A DNA stretch of 64,000 nucleotides from Thiohalocapsa sp. PB-PSB1 (GTDB taxonomy: Bacteria > Pseudomonadota > Gammaproteobacteria > Chromatiales > Chromatiaceae), in assembly GCA_016745215.1 (NCBI GenBank), contig CP050890.1:6696001-6760000 (forward strand), written 5' to 3'. A program made the position numbers and the translations under genes. Each line of letters opens with the position of its first letter. Position 1 is the first letter of the stretch. Below the pieces are notes generated by a model, which saw only the letters and a program-made list of their open reading frames with translations, did not search any database and was not told where the DNA came from. Shown in pieces: positions 15,072 through 24,127 of this stretch.

Positions 15072-16742
15072 CTACGTCAGTGCCCCGTCGCGCATCTCCA
15101 ACACCCGATCCGCAACATGAAAATACCGATCGTCGTGGGAGACGACGATCAACGTGCGTCCGGCGGCACGAAAACGCGGCAGCAGGTCTTGGTACAGCCG
15201 GCGACGGAAGGCCGGGTCTTGGTCCGCGGCGGGCTCGTCGAAGACGCAGATGGGGCGACCCTTGAGCAGGGCGGCGACGATGGCCAGGCGCTTCTTCTGT
15301 CCGGTGGAGAGGTCCAGGTTGCTAAAGCCGTCGGCGGTGTAGCGGGTCTTGTCGGCGATCTCGAGCTCGGCGAGCCAATGATTGACCGCGGCGGGGTCCA
15401 GATCCTGGATGCCGTACAGGCGACGGAACAGATGGAAGTCGGTGAACAGGGTGGTGAACAAGGCGCGGTAGCGGGCAAGTTCATCGAGCTGCACGCGCCG
15501 GCCGTCGAGCAGCAACTCGCCCTGGTGCAGGGGGTAGAGGCCGGTCAGCAACTTCAGCAGCGTGGACTTGCCGCTGCCGTTGCCGCCGACGATGAATAAC
15601 AGCTCGCCGGCGCGGATCTCCAGATCGATCGGGCCGACGTCGAACAACGGCCAGCCATGCGCATCGAGATAGCTGAAGCGCGCGCCGGCGAGGCCGATGC
15701 GCTCGAATCCGGACGGCTGGTCGGGATTGTTGGACATCGGCTCGGTGGCTCCCTCGGCGCGACCGGCGATCAGCTCGGGCTGCGCCGGCTCGGTTCCATC
15801 GGCCGGATCGCGCCCCAGCTCCACCTGCCGCTCCAGCGTGTCGAGGCGGGCGATGGCGGCATCGATCCGCGCCAGCATGGACACGGCGTTGACCAGAACC
15901 CCGACAGGCGCATTCATGAATAGGATGGTCGCAGCAACCTTGTGTACGGTCTCGCTGCCCTCGGGCAGCAGCTCCGGGGCCACGAACACGCCGGCAAACA
16001 CCACCAGGACCGGCACCGCATAGCCGTAGGCGATGCTGCGCGCCAGCTGGTGACTGGCGTTGAGCTTGAGCTCGAAGGCCTGATCGGTACCGCGGCGGAT
16101 GTCGGCGAACAGGGCATCGCTCTCGGGCCGATTGAGTTTGAGCTCCTTAAAGCCTGCCAGCAGACCGGCGAAGCGATCGTAGAAGCGCGCATCCCCGGCC
16201 GCCGCCTGACCCAGGCCGGTGCGCACCCGTCGCTGGCGCCCGACCGACAGCGGCAGCAGGATGGCATAGAGGATCAGGGCCAACACGCAGGTGAGCGGCG
16301 ACAGCCAGGCCAGGTAGAGGACGGCGAACAGAATCGTCAGCATCCCCTGGGCCGCCGCCGCCAGGCTCAGCGCACCCTGGGAGATCAACCCGGCGTCCTC
16401 GCTCAGCGGCACGAAGCGGCCAATGTCGCCGTCAGTCTCCACGAACCGCAGCGAGCAACGGCTCGCCTTGCCGATGATCCGCAGCCGCACCCGCAGCAGC
16501 GCGGTCTCCGCCGCCGCCACCGCCTGGCCGAGTGCGAAGTGCTGCAGCAGGGCGTAGAGGGTGACGGCGAGCAGGGCCGCAGCGGCCAGCTCGAGTTTGA
16601 ATTCGTCGTTGGCGCTGTGGGCGGCACCAGTGTTGAGGATGGCAATGAACAGGCCGTTGGCGAGTCCGGAGGCCAAGGCAGCGGCCAGAACCTTGCCCCG
16701 TTGCGCGCCGCTCTCGCGGGCGATGAAGCCGAGCAGGCCCAT
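15072..16742 (-). CDS. Cyclic-peptide-type ABC exporter (fused permease and ATPase)
   Basis: 556 residues. Six membrane segments (about residues 15-330) are followed by an ATPase domain. Walker A is GGNGSGKST, the signature is LSTGQKKRLAIVAALLKG, Walker B is PICVFDEPAADQDP, and the H-loop is VVSHDDRY. The layout and the LSTGQ(KK)RLA variant fit the PvdE/SyrD family (cyclic peptide export, TIGR01194 type), which moves peptide products or siderophore precursors across the inner membrane. No peptide synthetase is in the window. A linker of about 40 residues (EPAQPELIAGRAEGATEP) between domains is longer than usual. ATG 16742 lies 3 bp after the upstream gene's stop, implying one transcript with the sulfotransferase remnant. 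Confidence 0.85.
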   Translation of the reverse strand: MGLLGFIARESGAQRGKVLAAALASGLANGLFIAILNTGAAHSANDEFKLELAAAALLAVTLYALLQHFALGQAVAAAETALLRVRLRIIGKASRCSLRFVETDGDIGRFVPLSEDAGLISQGALSLAAAAQGMLTILFAVLYLAWLSPLTCVLALILYAILLPLSVGRQRRVRTGLGQAAAGDARFYDRFAGLLAGFKELKLNRPESDALFADIRRGTDQAFELKLNASHQLARSIAYGYAVPVLVVFAGVFVAPELLPEGSETVHKVAATILFMNAPVGVLVNAVSMLARIDAAIARLDTLERQVELGRDPADGTEPAQPELIAGRAEGATEPMSNNPDQPSGFERIGLAGARFSYLDAHGWPLFDVGPIDLEIRAGELLFIVGGNGSGKSTLLKLLTGLYPLHQGELLLDGRRVQLDELARYRALFTTLFTDFHLFRRLYGIQDLDPAAVNHWLAELEIADKTRYTADGFSNLDLSTGQKKRLAIVAALLKGRPICVFDEPAADQDPAFRRRLYQDLLPRFRAAGRTLIVVSHDDRYFHVADRVLEMRDGALT

Positions 16743-16745
16743 GGC

Positions 16746-17036
16746 TCAGATCCTGTAGCCTAAATGCGCGATATCGCGGGCGTGCCAACGACCGACCAGC
16801 GCCCGGGTCTGGTCGTCGCAGGCGTCCCGATGGTTGCCGCGCGCGGGGGTCACATTCTGCTTGGGCAGTGTTAGCGATGTGCCGATGTTTGGGCAGACCC
16901 TGGCGATATCCGCATCTAGCTGCTCGAACTGGCCGGGTTCGGTGTCCGCCTTGAAGGCGTCCTGCACGCTGGTGCTGGCGGCCTTCGAGACGCGGACGAA
17001 GATGCATTGATGCCGCATCGAGATCATGTTTAGCAC
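16746..17036 (-). CDS. Short sulfotransferase-like protein, probably internally deleted
   Basis: 96 residues. The N-terminus QCIFVRVSKAASTSVQDAF resembles the PAPS-binding 5'-phosphosulfate loop of the Sulfotransfer_2 group (hIPKtAGTS pattern). The end, VGRWHARDIAHLGYRI, resembles that family's C-terminal YxxDxxxFGY motif. Full members have 200-250 residues, so the centre with the 3'-phosphate loop appears deleted. It may be a non-functional remnant still in frame. It is immediately upstream of the ABC exporter, in the same direction. Confidence 0.4.
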   Translation of the reverse strand: MLNMISMRHQCIFVRVSKAASTSVQDAFKADTEPGQFEQLDADIARVCPNIGTSLTLPKQNVTPARGNHRDACDDQTRALVGRWHARDIAHLGYRI

Positions 17037-17100
17037 TCCGCGGTGATGGTGGTGATTGCGTCTGGATTCGGCGGCGGCGCTGTCGTCCTGAGATCATGGG

Positions 17101-17250
17101 CTATCGCACCCGGGCGCCGATGCCTGCTGTCTTAAGCGCGCGCTGGACCAGCTCGGCATGCCCGCGCTGCCCGGTGGCAATGACGTCGAGTGCGATGTAT
17201 CGCGGAATCTGCTGCTGCTCGACCGCGACCTGCTCGGGGGGGATCGATTG
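17101..17250 (-). pseudogene. C-terminal fragment of an unrecognised protein
   Basis: The minus strand encodes about 48 residues that look genuine: EQVAVEQQQIPRYIALDVIA, then TGQRGHAELVQRALKTAGIG, ending at a stop at 17101. The codon pattern is that of a coding region. The upstream part is replaced by repeat D1 at about 17250. I do not recognise the family. Confidence 0.4.
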
Positions 17251-17720
17251 GCGGAGAAAACAGTGGCCTACAGCCTTTCTCCCGGAAAGGCGCGGCGCTC
17301 GCGTCCGATCCGCTGGCATCACCTGCCGGGTCGCCCGCAAGCGGGTTCCTACGCCGATCGGCTCCCAAGGCTCGCAATGGTCCGCTTGCGGGCGAGGCGC
17401 CTTGGCCTAGGCTGTCGAAATGTCCTGAGTTTTGATGCCAAACCGATTCCTGGTCTTGGATTGCTTCATCGAACACACTGGGGAAGCCTCATCGGTGTCG
17501 GGGTCGCTATCGGAATCGGAATCGAATCTGCTCATCGATCAAAGCAGCCAGCTCGATACCAATCCCTCATTCCGACCTCGACACTGACACCGACTAAGCA
17601 TCCAAAAACCGGGAAGCGCTTGTTTTAGTGAGACGGCAGATTTCGACAGCCTAGCCTTGGCCCCTCTGCGCACTCTGGGTCTGTACAGTGAATCCTTACA
17701 TTCTTTGAAGGCAGCACCCC
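17250..17720 (+). repeat. Family D repeat, partial copy 1, split by A2
   Basis: 17250-17407 matches the middle of copies D2 and D3 (GACAGTGGCCTACAGCCTTT, then the REP core CGCCCGCAAGCGGG), and 17654-17720 is its tail, ending TTCTTTGAAGGCAGCACCC. Family A copy A2 interrupts it and has duplicated GCCTTGGCC. The left part of D is missing. Confidence 0.75.
17408..17653 (-). repeat. Family A MITE-like repeat, copy 2 (complete)
   Basis: 246 bp with ends TAGGCTGTCGAAAT and ATTTCGACAGCCTA, in reverse orientation to copies 1 and 3. Flanked by 9-bp direct repeats GCCTTGGCC (17399-17407 and 17654-17662); the uninterrupted site exists at about 23990 in D2. Contains imperfect GGAATC and GACACC hexamer runs. 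Confidence 0.85.
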
Positions 17721-17841
17721 CATTTGGTTATGATTCGGCAGGCCATCTGTCGCACATCTACCACGGCATGATGACCGCGATGGCTGACGATCAATGACAG
17801 GTCTTTCAGCAATTCGCCATGGAGGCTGACGAACAGAAGAA

Positions 17842-18969
17842 TCAGTCCAACTGCTGATACCGTCCTCCTAAGGTTACCGCAACAGCGATCGATGCGCCGC
17901 CGCGATTCAGCTCTAATGTAACCTGATCGCCAGTGCGATAGTGTTCCAGCTTTTCGATTAGATCCGACATCCGCATGACCGGCTCGCCGTCGATCGTCTG
18001 AATGATGTCGCCGGGTACGATCTCCCCCGAGGACGCAATCCGCGTGCCGATCAGGCCAGCACGATCGGCTGGCGAATCCGGCTCTACGCGCAGCACGAGC
18101 ACACCCTCGAGGCCAAGTTCGGCCAAAATCGGCCGACTGATATCGTCATCGCCATAAATGCCGATACGTGGACGCACATAGCGGCCATTTGCGATCAGTT
18201 GCGGGACTACCCGATTGACCGTATCCACCGGCACCGCAAAGCCGATACCGCTGTAGCTGCCGGATGGACTGAAGATGGCGGTATTGACGCCAATCAGCCG
18301 GCCGGCGCTGTCCAGCAGCGGACCGCCGGAATTGCCCGGGTTGATCGCAGCGTCGGTCTGAATCAGGCGGCGAATTTCGCCATGGCGCTCCGAGACGATG
18401 GTGCGATCCAGAGCCGAAACCACACCGGTAGTCAGACTGTAGTCGAAGCCAAACGGATTACCGATGGCGAACACCTTTTGCCCGACGCGCAGGTCAGCGC
18501 TGCTACCGATGGCAAGCGGTGCGATGCGCGCCAATGATACGCCGATGCGCAATACCGCCAAATCGTGCTCCACACTGGCACCGACAAATTCTGCATTATA
18601 CGTGCGGCCGTCGGACAGCCGCACCCGCGCTGAGCGTGCATCTTCAATAACATGAAAATTAGTAACGATATGCCCCCTAGTATCCCACACCAGCCCGGTG
18701 CCGGTGCCGCGACGGACCTCGGTCAGATTGCGCGTCCAGGGGCTGAGCCACTCCCCGGTGGTGCTGATGTAGACCACCGATGGACTCGCGGAGTCGAAGA
18801 TCTCGATGGTGGCGAGTTCGTCGTCGGCGAGGACCCCGCGTGCCGTCACCGCGCGCGGTTCCGCCGCATATTGAATAAATACGAGTTCCAGCCAGGGCTT
18901 CGCGGCCAGCGATGCCAGAAACAGGATAGCTGCCCAGAACAGCAGTCGGGGCGGTTGAATTCGATGCAT
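17842..18969 (-). CDS. degS: DegS/AlgW-like periplasmic serine protease
   Basis: 375 residues from ATG 18969. One N-terminal hydrophobic segment (about 9-30) anchors the protein in the inner membrane, with the body in the periplasm. The trypsin-like domain carries His106 (TNFHVIED), Asp136 (EHDLAVL) and Ser214 (NPGNSGGPL). A single PDZ domain covers about 270-370 (RAGLIGTRIASSGEIVPGD). The membrane anchor plus a single PDZ matches DegS/AlgW, which cleave the anti-sigma factor RseA/MucA in the envelope stress response, rather than two-PDZ DegP/DegQ. An open frame extends 166 codons upstream, but it lacks any family match, so the start before the anchor is preferred. The gene is alone on this strand. 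Confidence 0.88.
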   Translation of the reverse strand: MHRIQPPRLLFWAAILFLASLAAKPWLELVFIQYAAEPRAVTARGVLADDELATIEIFDSASPSVVYISTTGEWLSPWTRNLTEVRRGTGTGLVWDTRGHIVTNFHVIEDARSARVRLSDGRTYNAEFVGASVEHDLAVLRIGVSLARIAPLAIGSSADLRVGQKVFAIGNPFGFDYSLTTGVVSALDRTIVSERHGEIRRLIQTDAAINPGNSGGPLLDSAGRLIGVNTAIFSPSGSYSGIGFAVPVDTVNRVVPQLIANGRYVRPRIGIYGDDDISRPILAELGLEGVLVLRVEPDSPADRAGLIGTRIASSGEIVPGDIIQTIDGEPVMRMSDLIEKLEHYRTGDQVTLELNRGGASIAVAVTLGGRYQQLD

Positions 18970-19507
18970 GTCGGCAGCGGTGACCTCTTCAGGATGCGCC
19001 TTCGTCGAAGATTGACGATAGCAGATGACGAACGGGCAATGTGGCAGTGCCCTAGATAATGAGAATCTCACCACCAAACCCGATACTTGTGCAAATGGCG
19101 ATTGCGCCCGTGCTTTAGAGACTGTGCGATTGTTCGATTGGAGATTGGACTCGCTGTCGGTATCGAGATCGGCGCCTCGAGCCGAAAATCCAGGATTTGT
19201 CAATGTGGAATTCCCGCTTTCGATCTTGATCAGGAATGCATCCTCGGCTCTCTGGGCACCGCATCCCACGCATAAGGGTTGAATACCGTCACAGTCTCCT
19301 TGGGTTGCAGTCGCGTCACGATTGCTTGATGGCTTGTCAGTATACTGCGCGCGCCGGATTTGCGGACAACAGCGGGAATTTTGGCGTGGCAGTACCCATA
19401 TCCCCGGAGTCATCGGGATGCCGGAAGGCGCACGTCGAATATTCGCATACCGGCAAACGCGCATCATCGCGTTTCTCAGTCACATTCTAACAATAGAGTA
19501 TGTTGTC
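18970..19507. other. Intergenic region without recognisable gene
   Basis: Lies between the divergent degS and DUF2892 genes and should contain both promoters, but I could not assign them with confidence. A short stretch near 19150-19180 (CTCGCTGTCGGTATCGAGAT) resembles the hexamer-rich words of family A. Nothing else identified. Confidence 0.4.
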
Positions 19508-19702
19508 ATGACCAAGAATATGGGAAAGAAAGATCGGGATCTACGCCTAATCGCCGCTGGCATTCTGATCCTGGCAGGCATTGTCACCAATACCTGGTGG
19601 CTGACCCTGATCGGATTGTTCCCGCTGACCACCTCCGCAATCGGCTTTTGCCCCGCCTATGTACCCTTTAACATCAGCACAAATAAGGAAAATGAAGCCT
19701 AG
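19508..19702 (+). CDS. DUF2892 small inner-membrane protein
   Basis: 64 residues from ATG 19508. It starts MTKNMGKKDRDLRLIAAG, has two hydrophobic segments (ILILAGIVTNTWWLTLIG and GLFPLTTSAIGFCPAY), and ends FNISTNKENEA. This is the DUF2892 (YgaP-like C-terminal) pattern with the conserved GFCP motif. Function of the family is unknown; some members are fused to rhodanese domains. Its stop codon TAG (19700-19702) is part of the CTAG that begins repeat E1a. Confidence 0.85.
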   Translation: MTKNMGKKDRDLRLIAAGILILAGIVTNTWWLTLIGLFPLTTSAIGFCPAYVPFNISTNKENEA

Positions 19703-19834
19703 TACTCTGCTGCGGAAGTCGCGAGACCGTTTGCAGTCGTTATCGTAATCGTGGTCGTCATCGATAACCTGCGATGAGCAATTACAACAACGACAAATGG
19801 CAGAAACGGTAGCGGAATATCCGCACCGCTGCAC
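19699..19834 (-). repeat. Family E1 MITE-like repeat, copy a
   Basis: Begins CTAGTACTCTGCTGCGG and ends CCGCACCGCTGCAC, the inverted ends seen in E1b and E1c. The interior is rich in GTCGTT and GTTATCG words. The CTAG at the left contains the stop codon of the DUF2892 gene; the right CTAG has decayed. Confidence 0.8.
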
Positions 19835-19888
19835 CGGTCGCATCAAGGTCGCATCAAGTCGATTTCTACTCGACCAGTATCAAGCGAG

Positions 19889-20008
19889 GCGATTGCCGGA
19901 GAGAAATAGACCAACTGGCACCGGATTTTCGTTCGCCCTCGCGCAGCGGCAATGTCGTCGATGCGAGACGAGAAGATAAGCCAAGTGGTGCTCCCTCGAC
20001 AGAAATCA
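19889..20008 (+). repeat. Family C repeat, copy 1
   Basis: Left end GGCGATTGCCGGAGAGAAA, right end TCGACAGAAATC. Other copies are at 22811-22965, 25588-25980, 27640-27735 (partial) and 44540-44695. This one is shorter internally than C2. The DNA from 20009 to 20223 shows nothing further. Confidence 0.75.
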
Positions 20009-20223
20009 TCCTATGGCTTCAGGGTGGCCTAGGGGCAACTATGCAATGTCCTTGAAACCTCCCTCGGCTCAACGCTTAGTATGAGAGAAAAACGGCAACG
20101 GCTTTTCATTCCGCACTCTTGGCGCTGGTTCTAGAGGGCATGAGCGCATCGCATCACGCAGCTCGAAATGCATTGAATTCAGCTTAAGCCTAGCCCGTTA
20201 ACTCTTGAAGGAATCAATCACTT

Positions 20224-21114
20224 ATGCTCCCCGCAGCCACGCTGATCGAGGCCCGCTCCCTGCAAAAAATCTACCCGGGGGTAACGGCTGTCGATGATTT
20301 GAGCTTCTCGGTGCGAATTGGACAATGTTTCGGCCTACTTGGCCCCAACGGCGCCGGCAAAACGACAACTTTGGAGATGCTCGAAGGCATCCGACCCCCC
20401 ACATCGGGGCAAGTCTTATTCCGCGGCAAAGCCTTAGATGCTGATTTCCGTCAATCCATTGGTATCCAGTTTCAGGCCACCTCATTGCAAGACTTCCAGA
20501 GCGTTGAAGAATCGCTGAATATGTTTGCAAGTCTGTACCAGCGCACTGCCGATCGCGACGAACTGATTCGATTATGCAATCTATCCGATATCCTGAAGCG
20601 CGACACAAGCAAGCTTTCCGGTGGCCAACGCCAACGGCTGCTGTTAGCCATTGCACTAGTCAATGACCCGGAACTCATCTTCATGGACGAACCCACCACT
20701 GGGCTTGATCCCCAGGCCCGGCGCAACTTTTGGTCACTGATCGAGACAGTGCGCGCGCGTGGTAAAACCCTGATCCTGACCACTCACTATATGGAGGAAG
20801 CACAGCGGCTTTGCGATGAGATCATCATCGTCGACCAGGGTCATATCGTCGCCCGCGGCAACCCGAATGATTTGGTGCGGGAACACTTTCCAGCAGCTAT
20901 CGTGCGCCTGCCAGCTGCAGCCTGGCCCGAAACCGAGACACTTCCAAACTATGCCGAGCGTCGCGACACCTTGATCGAACTGTATACGGACCAGGTGCAA
21001 CCGACCCTGGAATATCTGGAGCGCGTCGGTGCCGGATTGAATGCATTGCGGATCGATACGCCAACCCTGGAAGACCTATTCCTCAAGCTCACCGGCCATA
21101 GTTTAAGGAGCTGA
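20224..21114 (+). CDS. ABC transporter ATP-binding protein (ABC-2 export type)
   Basis: 296 residues. Walker A GPNGAGKTTT (near 41-50), signature LSGGQRQRLLLAIALVN, Walker B LIFMDEPTTGLDPQ, H-loop TTHYMEEAQ. The C-terminal 80 residues match the accessory region of DrrA/NodI-like exporters and end in TPTLEDLFLKLTG, a typical tail. It energises export through the permease encoded 5 bp downstream, probably a small molecule or lipid-linked product. Start ATG 20224 is preceded by GAAGGAA at a good distance. Confidence 0.9.
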   Translation: MLPAATLIEARSLQKIYPGVTAVDDLSFSVRIGQCFGLLGPNGAGKTTTLEMLEGIRPPTSGQVLFRGKALDADFRQSIGIQFQATSLQDFQSVEESLNMFASLYQRTADRDELIRLCNLSDILKRDTSKLSGGQRQRLLLAIALVNDPELIFMDEPTTGLDPQARRNFWSLIETVRARGKTLILTTHYMEEAQRLCDEIIIVDQGHIVARGNPNDLVREHFPAAIVRLPAAAWPETETLPNYAERRDTLIELYTDQVQPTLEYLERVGAGLNALRIDTPTLEDLFLKLTGHSLRS

Positions 21115-21119
21115 TTTCC

Positions 21120-22184
21120 ATGTGGCAGCGTATCCTTGCCATCCTCGCCGCCCGCAACCGCGAGTTTTATCGCGACAGAGCTGGTCTGACCTGGAGCCTA
21201 TTGATGCCGATCATGATGATCGTCGCCTTTGCATTCATTTTCAGCGGAGAACCCAAGGCCTTGTTCAAAGTCGGCGTCATTGCTGCACCCGAATTGGACA
21301 TGACGACAGCACGCGCTTCGGATCAGGCTGGGTTCCTGAGCACAAGCCATATCGATTTCATACCTGTGACGCAACAGGATACTGCAGTTGCCGCAGCGAT
21401 CGCCAAAGTTCAGCGTCACCAATTGGACTTGCTGCTGGATCTGCGCGGCTTTCCCGCCTACTGGGTCAACCCCGATTCCACCAACGGTTCCCTGGTCGAA
21501 CAACTCTTGCTCGGCGCCTATGCACGCGAGGACCGACCCAGTGCTGCCACGCCGCCGCCCCAACGTCGCACGGCCGCTGGCGAGGCACTGCGTTATGTGG
21601 ACTGGGTATTGCCCGGCGTGCTGGCCATGAACGTCATGTTCTCCGGCCTTTGGGGCGTCGGCTGGATTGTTGTTCGTTATCGTAAAAACGGGGTTCTGCG
21701 GCGACTCAAAGCCACACCGTTACGGCCGATCGAATTCCTTACCGCGCAGGTATTATCCAGACTGATCGTGGTATCGGGCAACATTACGCTGATTTACCTG
21801 GCCGCATCCATGATGCTGGACTTTCCGATGCGCGGTTCCTTCACCGCATTGTTGCTGATCTACGCTGCCGGCGCCCTCTGTATGATTAGCATAGGCCTGG
21901 CGGTGGCCGCACGCCTGCACACCGAGGAACTCGCGAATGGACTGCTGAATTTGCTGTCTTGGCCCATGCTGTTGCTCTCAGGCGTATGGTTTTCGATGGA
22001 AGGTACCAGTCCCATGGCGCAGGCCCTGTCGAAATTGATGCCGCTGACCCATCTGGTCGACGCCGCACGCGCCATTATGATCGACGGAGCCGGCGTGCTC
22101 GACATTCTGCCTCAGCTTGCATTGCTGCTGGGAATAGGCGCACTGCTACTGGTCAGCGCGGCGCGTTTGTTTCGATGGGAATAG
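21120..22184 (+). CDS. ABC-2 type permease
   Basis: 354 residues. One N-terminal transmembrane helix (LLMPIMMIVAFAFIFSG), a periplasmic domain (about 45-160) with a Pro/Arg-rich stretch (PPPQRRTAAGEALRYVDWV), then five helices: LPGVLAMNVMFSGLWGVGW, VVSGNITLIYLAASMM, LLLIYAAGALCMISIGLAV, LLNLLSWPMLLLSGVW and ILPQLALLLGIGALLLV. This is the ABC2_membrane_3 topology that pairs with the ATPase just upstream. Substrate unknown. 10 bp separate its stop from the next start. Confidence 0.88.
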   Translation: MWQRILAILAARNREFYRDRAGLTWSLLMPIMMIVAFAFIFSGEPKALFKVGVIAAPELDMTTARASDQAGFLSTSHIDFIPVTQQDTAVAAAIAKVQRHQLDLLLDLRGFPAYWVNPDSTNGSLVEQLLLGAYAREDRPSAATPPPQRRTAAGEALRYVDWVLPGVLAMNVMFSGLWGVGWIVVRYRKNGVLRRLKATPLRPIEFLTAQVLSRLIVVSGNITLIYLAASMMLDFPMRGSFTALLLIYAAGALCMISIGLAVAARLHTEELANGLLNLLSWPMLLLSGVWFSMEGTSPMAQALSKLMPLTHLVDAARAIMIDGAGVLDILPQLALLLGIGALLLVSAARLFRWE

Positions 22185-22193
22185 AGATTGACC

Positions 22194-22796
22194 ATGCGCC
22201 CACTGCTGCTAGCCCTGATCTGCATGATCGGCATCGTCTTGGCCACCGCCGCGTCATCTTTTGGCGATAACAGCGCCGCTGATCCGACAAACCCATGGCA
22301 AGCCTTGGCAACCGGACGACATCTTGCGCTAATGCGCCATGCCAAGGCGCCCGGCATTGGCGATCCGGCCAATTTCGATGTCGAAGACTGTGCAACCCAA
22401 CGCAATTTGTCCGCTCGAGGCCGCGCACAGGCGCGTGCCATCGGCGAGCATTTTCGAGCACAGGGCATTGATAGGGCCAGAGTTCATTCCAGCCAGTGGT
22501 GTCGCTGTTTGGAAACAGCCCGATTGCTTGATCTTGGCGATGTGCGTATCAGCCAGAGCCTGAACTCGTTTTTCCGCGATGATGCCGCACGCGCCGAGCG
22601 CACCAGCGCGGCATTAGAACTGATCCGTAACCAGAGCGTAGATCCAAGCTCTGACCGCAAGCCGCTGATCTTAGTCACCCATCAGGTCAATATCACCGCG
22701 CTGACCGGCCTATTTCCGGCATCTGGGGAAATCATCGTCGTTAAGCCCAATGCCAAGGGTCTCGAGGTGGTTGGGCGAATTCCACCGCCCTCCTGA
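22194..22796 (+). CDS. Secreted SixA-like histidine phosphatase
   Basis: 200 residues from ATG 22194 (TTG 22188 is also in frame). Signal peptide MRPLLLALICMIGIVLATAA. The phosphohistidine motif is HLALMRHAKAPG (His of the RH(G/A) signature), followed by NLSARGRAQARAIGEHF, SSQWCRCLETARLL and LVTHQVNITALTG with the second catalytic His. Family enzymes remove phosphate from proteins or small molecules; export implies a periplasmic substrate. It is the third gene of an apparent operon with the ABC exporter; the functional link is unknown. Confidence 0.85.
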   Translation: MRPLLLALICMIGIVLATAASSFGDNSAADPTNPWQALATGRHLALMRHAKAPGIGDPANFDVEDCATQRNLSARGRAQARAIGEHFRAQGIDRARVHSSQWCRCLETARLLDLGDVRISQSLNSFFRDDAARAERTSAALELIRNQSVDPSSDRKPLILVTHQVNITALTGLFPASGEIIVVKPNAKGLEVVGRIPPPS

Positions 22797-22810
22797 GCCA
22801 AGGCGATTAC

Positions 22811-22965
22811 CGGAGAGAAACAGACCAGCTGGCGCCGGATTCTGGTTCGCCTTCGCGCAGCGGCAATCCGCCCATCGTCGCTCCATGGGCGGGTTACCGC
22901 AACGTCGATGCCGGACGAGAAGACAAGCCAGGTGGTGGGTTTCACCACAGAAAATCGCCCAAGCC
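22811..22965 (+). repeat. Family C repeat, copy 2
   Basis: Full-length copy: GGCGATTACCGGAGAGAAAC at the left, GGGTTTCACCACAGAAAATCG at the right edge (given approximately), with an inner palindrome around CCCATCG/CATGGGCGGG. It begins about 5 bp after the phosphatase stop codon. Confidence 0.75.
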
Positions 22966-23306
22966 CTTTCGCTATGAGACAAGGCGGCAGCGGACAAGAC
23001 TCAGATGCAGGGGATGCTGCCTGCGTAGAATGTTCAGCTATTAACCAGAATGGAGTTTGATTCATCTTCTTTGAAGGTAGCACCCAATCAGCATCAGGTT
23101 TCTCAGGCCCTGATGCCATGTCTTTTCGATCCCGATCCCGATCAAGTCGCGCTGGGCGGGTTGCACCCTGGGGTGTCTTCAGTTCATTGGTCGAGGAGAC
23201 AGTGGCCGACAGCCTTTCTCCTGGGAAAGACGCGCTGGGGAAAGACGCGCTGGGGAAAGACGCGGTGTTCGGGTCCGCTCCGCTGGCATTGCCTGCCGGG
23301 TCGCCC

Positions 23307-23930
23307 TAAGTAGCGGTTCATGAATAACCTATACAACGCTATCCAGACATCGGCGGAGTGCAATCGGGGTCGCTATCGGAATCGGAATCGAGAGAGAAAA
23401 CGCCCTATGCCATTCGGTCATGAGAAGCTCGACGTCTAGCGTGCGGCCATCGAGTCTGTCGGCTGGGCCTAGCGCGACTGCGAGCATGTGAAAGGACAGC
23501 GTAACGCGAAGGATCAACGCCTGCGCACATCTTAGGTGCGCATCTTAGGCGCGCATCGCAGGCCATCGCGCTGAACAGTGCCGAGGGTAACGGCAAAGCG
23601 ACGAGCGGGGATCGACGCCGGTCGTTTGAAAGCGCACGAGGCTCGGCGCTGGAGTGCGCTACGATTGAGGACGTGCTTGCTGGTGTGCGATGCGTTGTCC
23701 GCAGACGACAACAGCAAGCAAAAGGCACTGCTCGATCGTCGTGTGGCCATGCTGACGAAGCTCGGACAGCGTGGCGACGCGGTCAGCGAGGAGCTTGGCG
23801 GATAGCGGGTTGGTCAGTTGGATACCGACGCCGATACCGACGCCGATAGCGGTACCGAATGAGTCGGCAGGCGACACCCAAGCCAAAAACCTGTTTAGCT
23901 TGTTTCTGCACCATCACTTAAGCGGGCTCC
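23307..23930 (+). repeat. Family F element, copy 2
   Basis: About 620 bp, from TAAGTAGCGGTTCATGAATA to GTTTCTGCACCATCACTTA. Homologous throughout to 44697-45299. TAAG/TTAAG at both edges suggests a short target duplication within the REP stem of D2. It carries a dead four-helix-bundle gene. Confidence 0.75.
23407..23863 (+). pseudogene. Decayed four-helix-bundle protein gene (family F, copy 2)
   Basis: Starts ATGCCATTCGGTCATGAG (MPFGHEKLDV), then TAG, RAAIESVGWA, TAG, RDCEHVKGQRNAKDQ, then after frame changes IALNSAEGNGKATSGDRR-type sequence, ECATIEDVL and KALLDRRVAMLTKLG, with a final DTDAD-like tail from GATACCGACGCC repeats. This is the S23/Avd-like fold family; living members have about 150 residues. 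Two TAG codons replace Tyr, exactly as in copy 1. Not translatable as one chain. Confidence 0.7.
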
Positions 23931-24127
23931 TACGCCGACTGGCTCCCACGGCTGGTCAAGGTCCGCTTGCGGGCGAGGCGCCTTGGCCCCTCTGCGCACG
24001 CTGCGTCTCTGCGGTGAATCCTTACACTCTTTGAAGGCAACACCCGATGCAGGAACACAGGAGCGACTGTTCGACCCGGAGCCAACCTAGCATCCGTCTG
24101 CATTCGATGTCAGATGATGGACGCAGA

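Larger units (their letters stand above)
22990..24046 (+). repeat. Family D repeat, copy 2, interrupted by F2
   Basis: 22990-23306 and 23931-24046 together match the full copy D3. Markers: TGCGTAGAATGTTCAG, CGATCCCGATCCCGATCAAG, GACAGTGGCC.ACAGCCTTT, REP core, and TTCTTTGAAGGCAACACCC at the end. Direct repeats TTCTTTGAAGG.AGCACCC occur near both ends. Family F copy F2 is inserted within the REP core. Confidence 0.75.

Noticed and set aside
15942..16763. Plus-strand frame opposite the ABC exporter
   Set aside because: Antisense shadow rich in Gln, Arg and Gly; the minus strand has complete Walker and signature motifs.
17723..17841. Possible coding remnant (GYDSAGHLSHIYHGMM) before degS
   Set aside because: Short, contains a stop, and I could not relate it to any family; left unannotated.
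17842..19467. 541-residue version of the DegS-like protease
   Set aside because: The upstream 166 codons lack a signal or domain; the anchor helix directly follows ATG 18969, as in the family.
23407..23863. Amber (TAG) codons at former Tyr positions as evidence of stop-codon reassignment
   Set aside because: The same gene copies carry frameshifts, and intact genes here use TAG as a normal stop (SCO, hldE), so decay is simpler.
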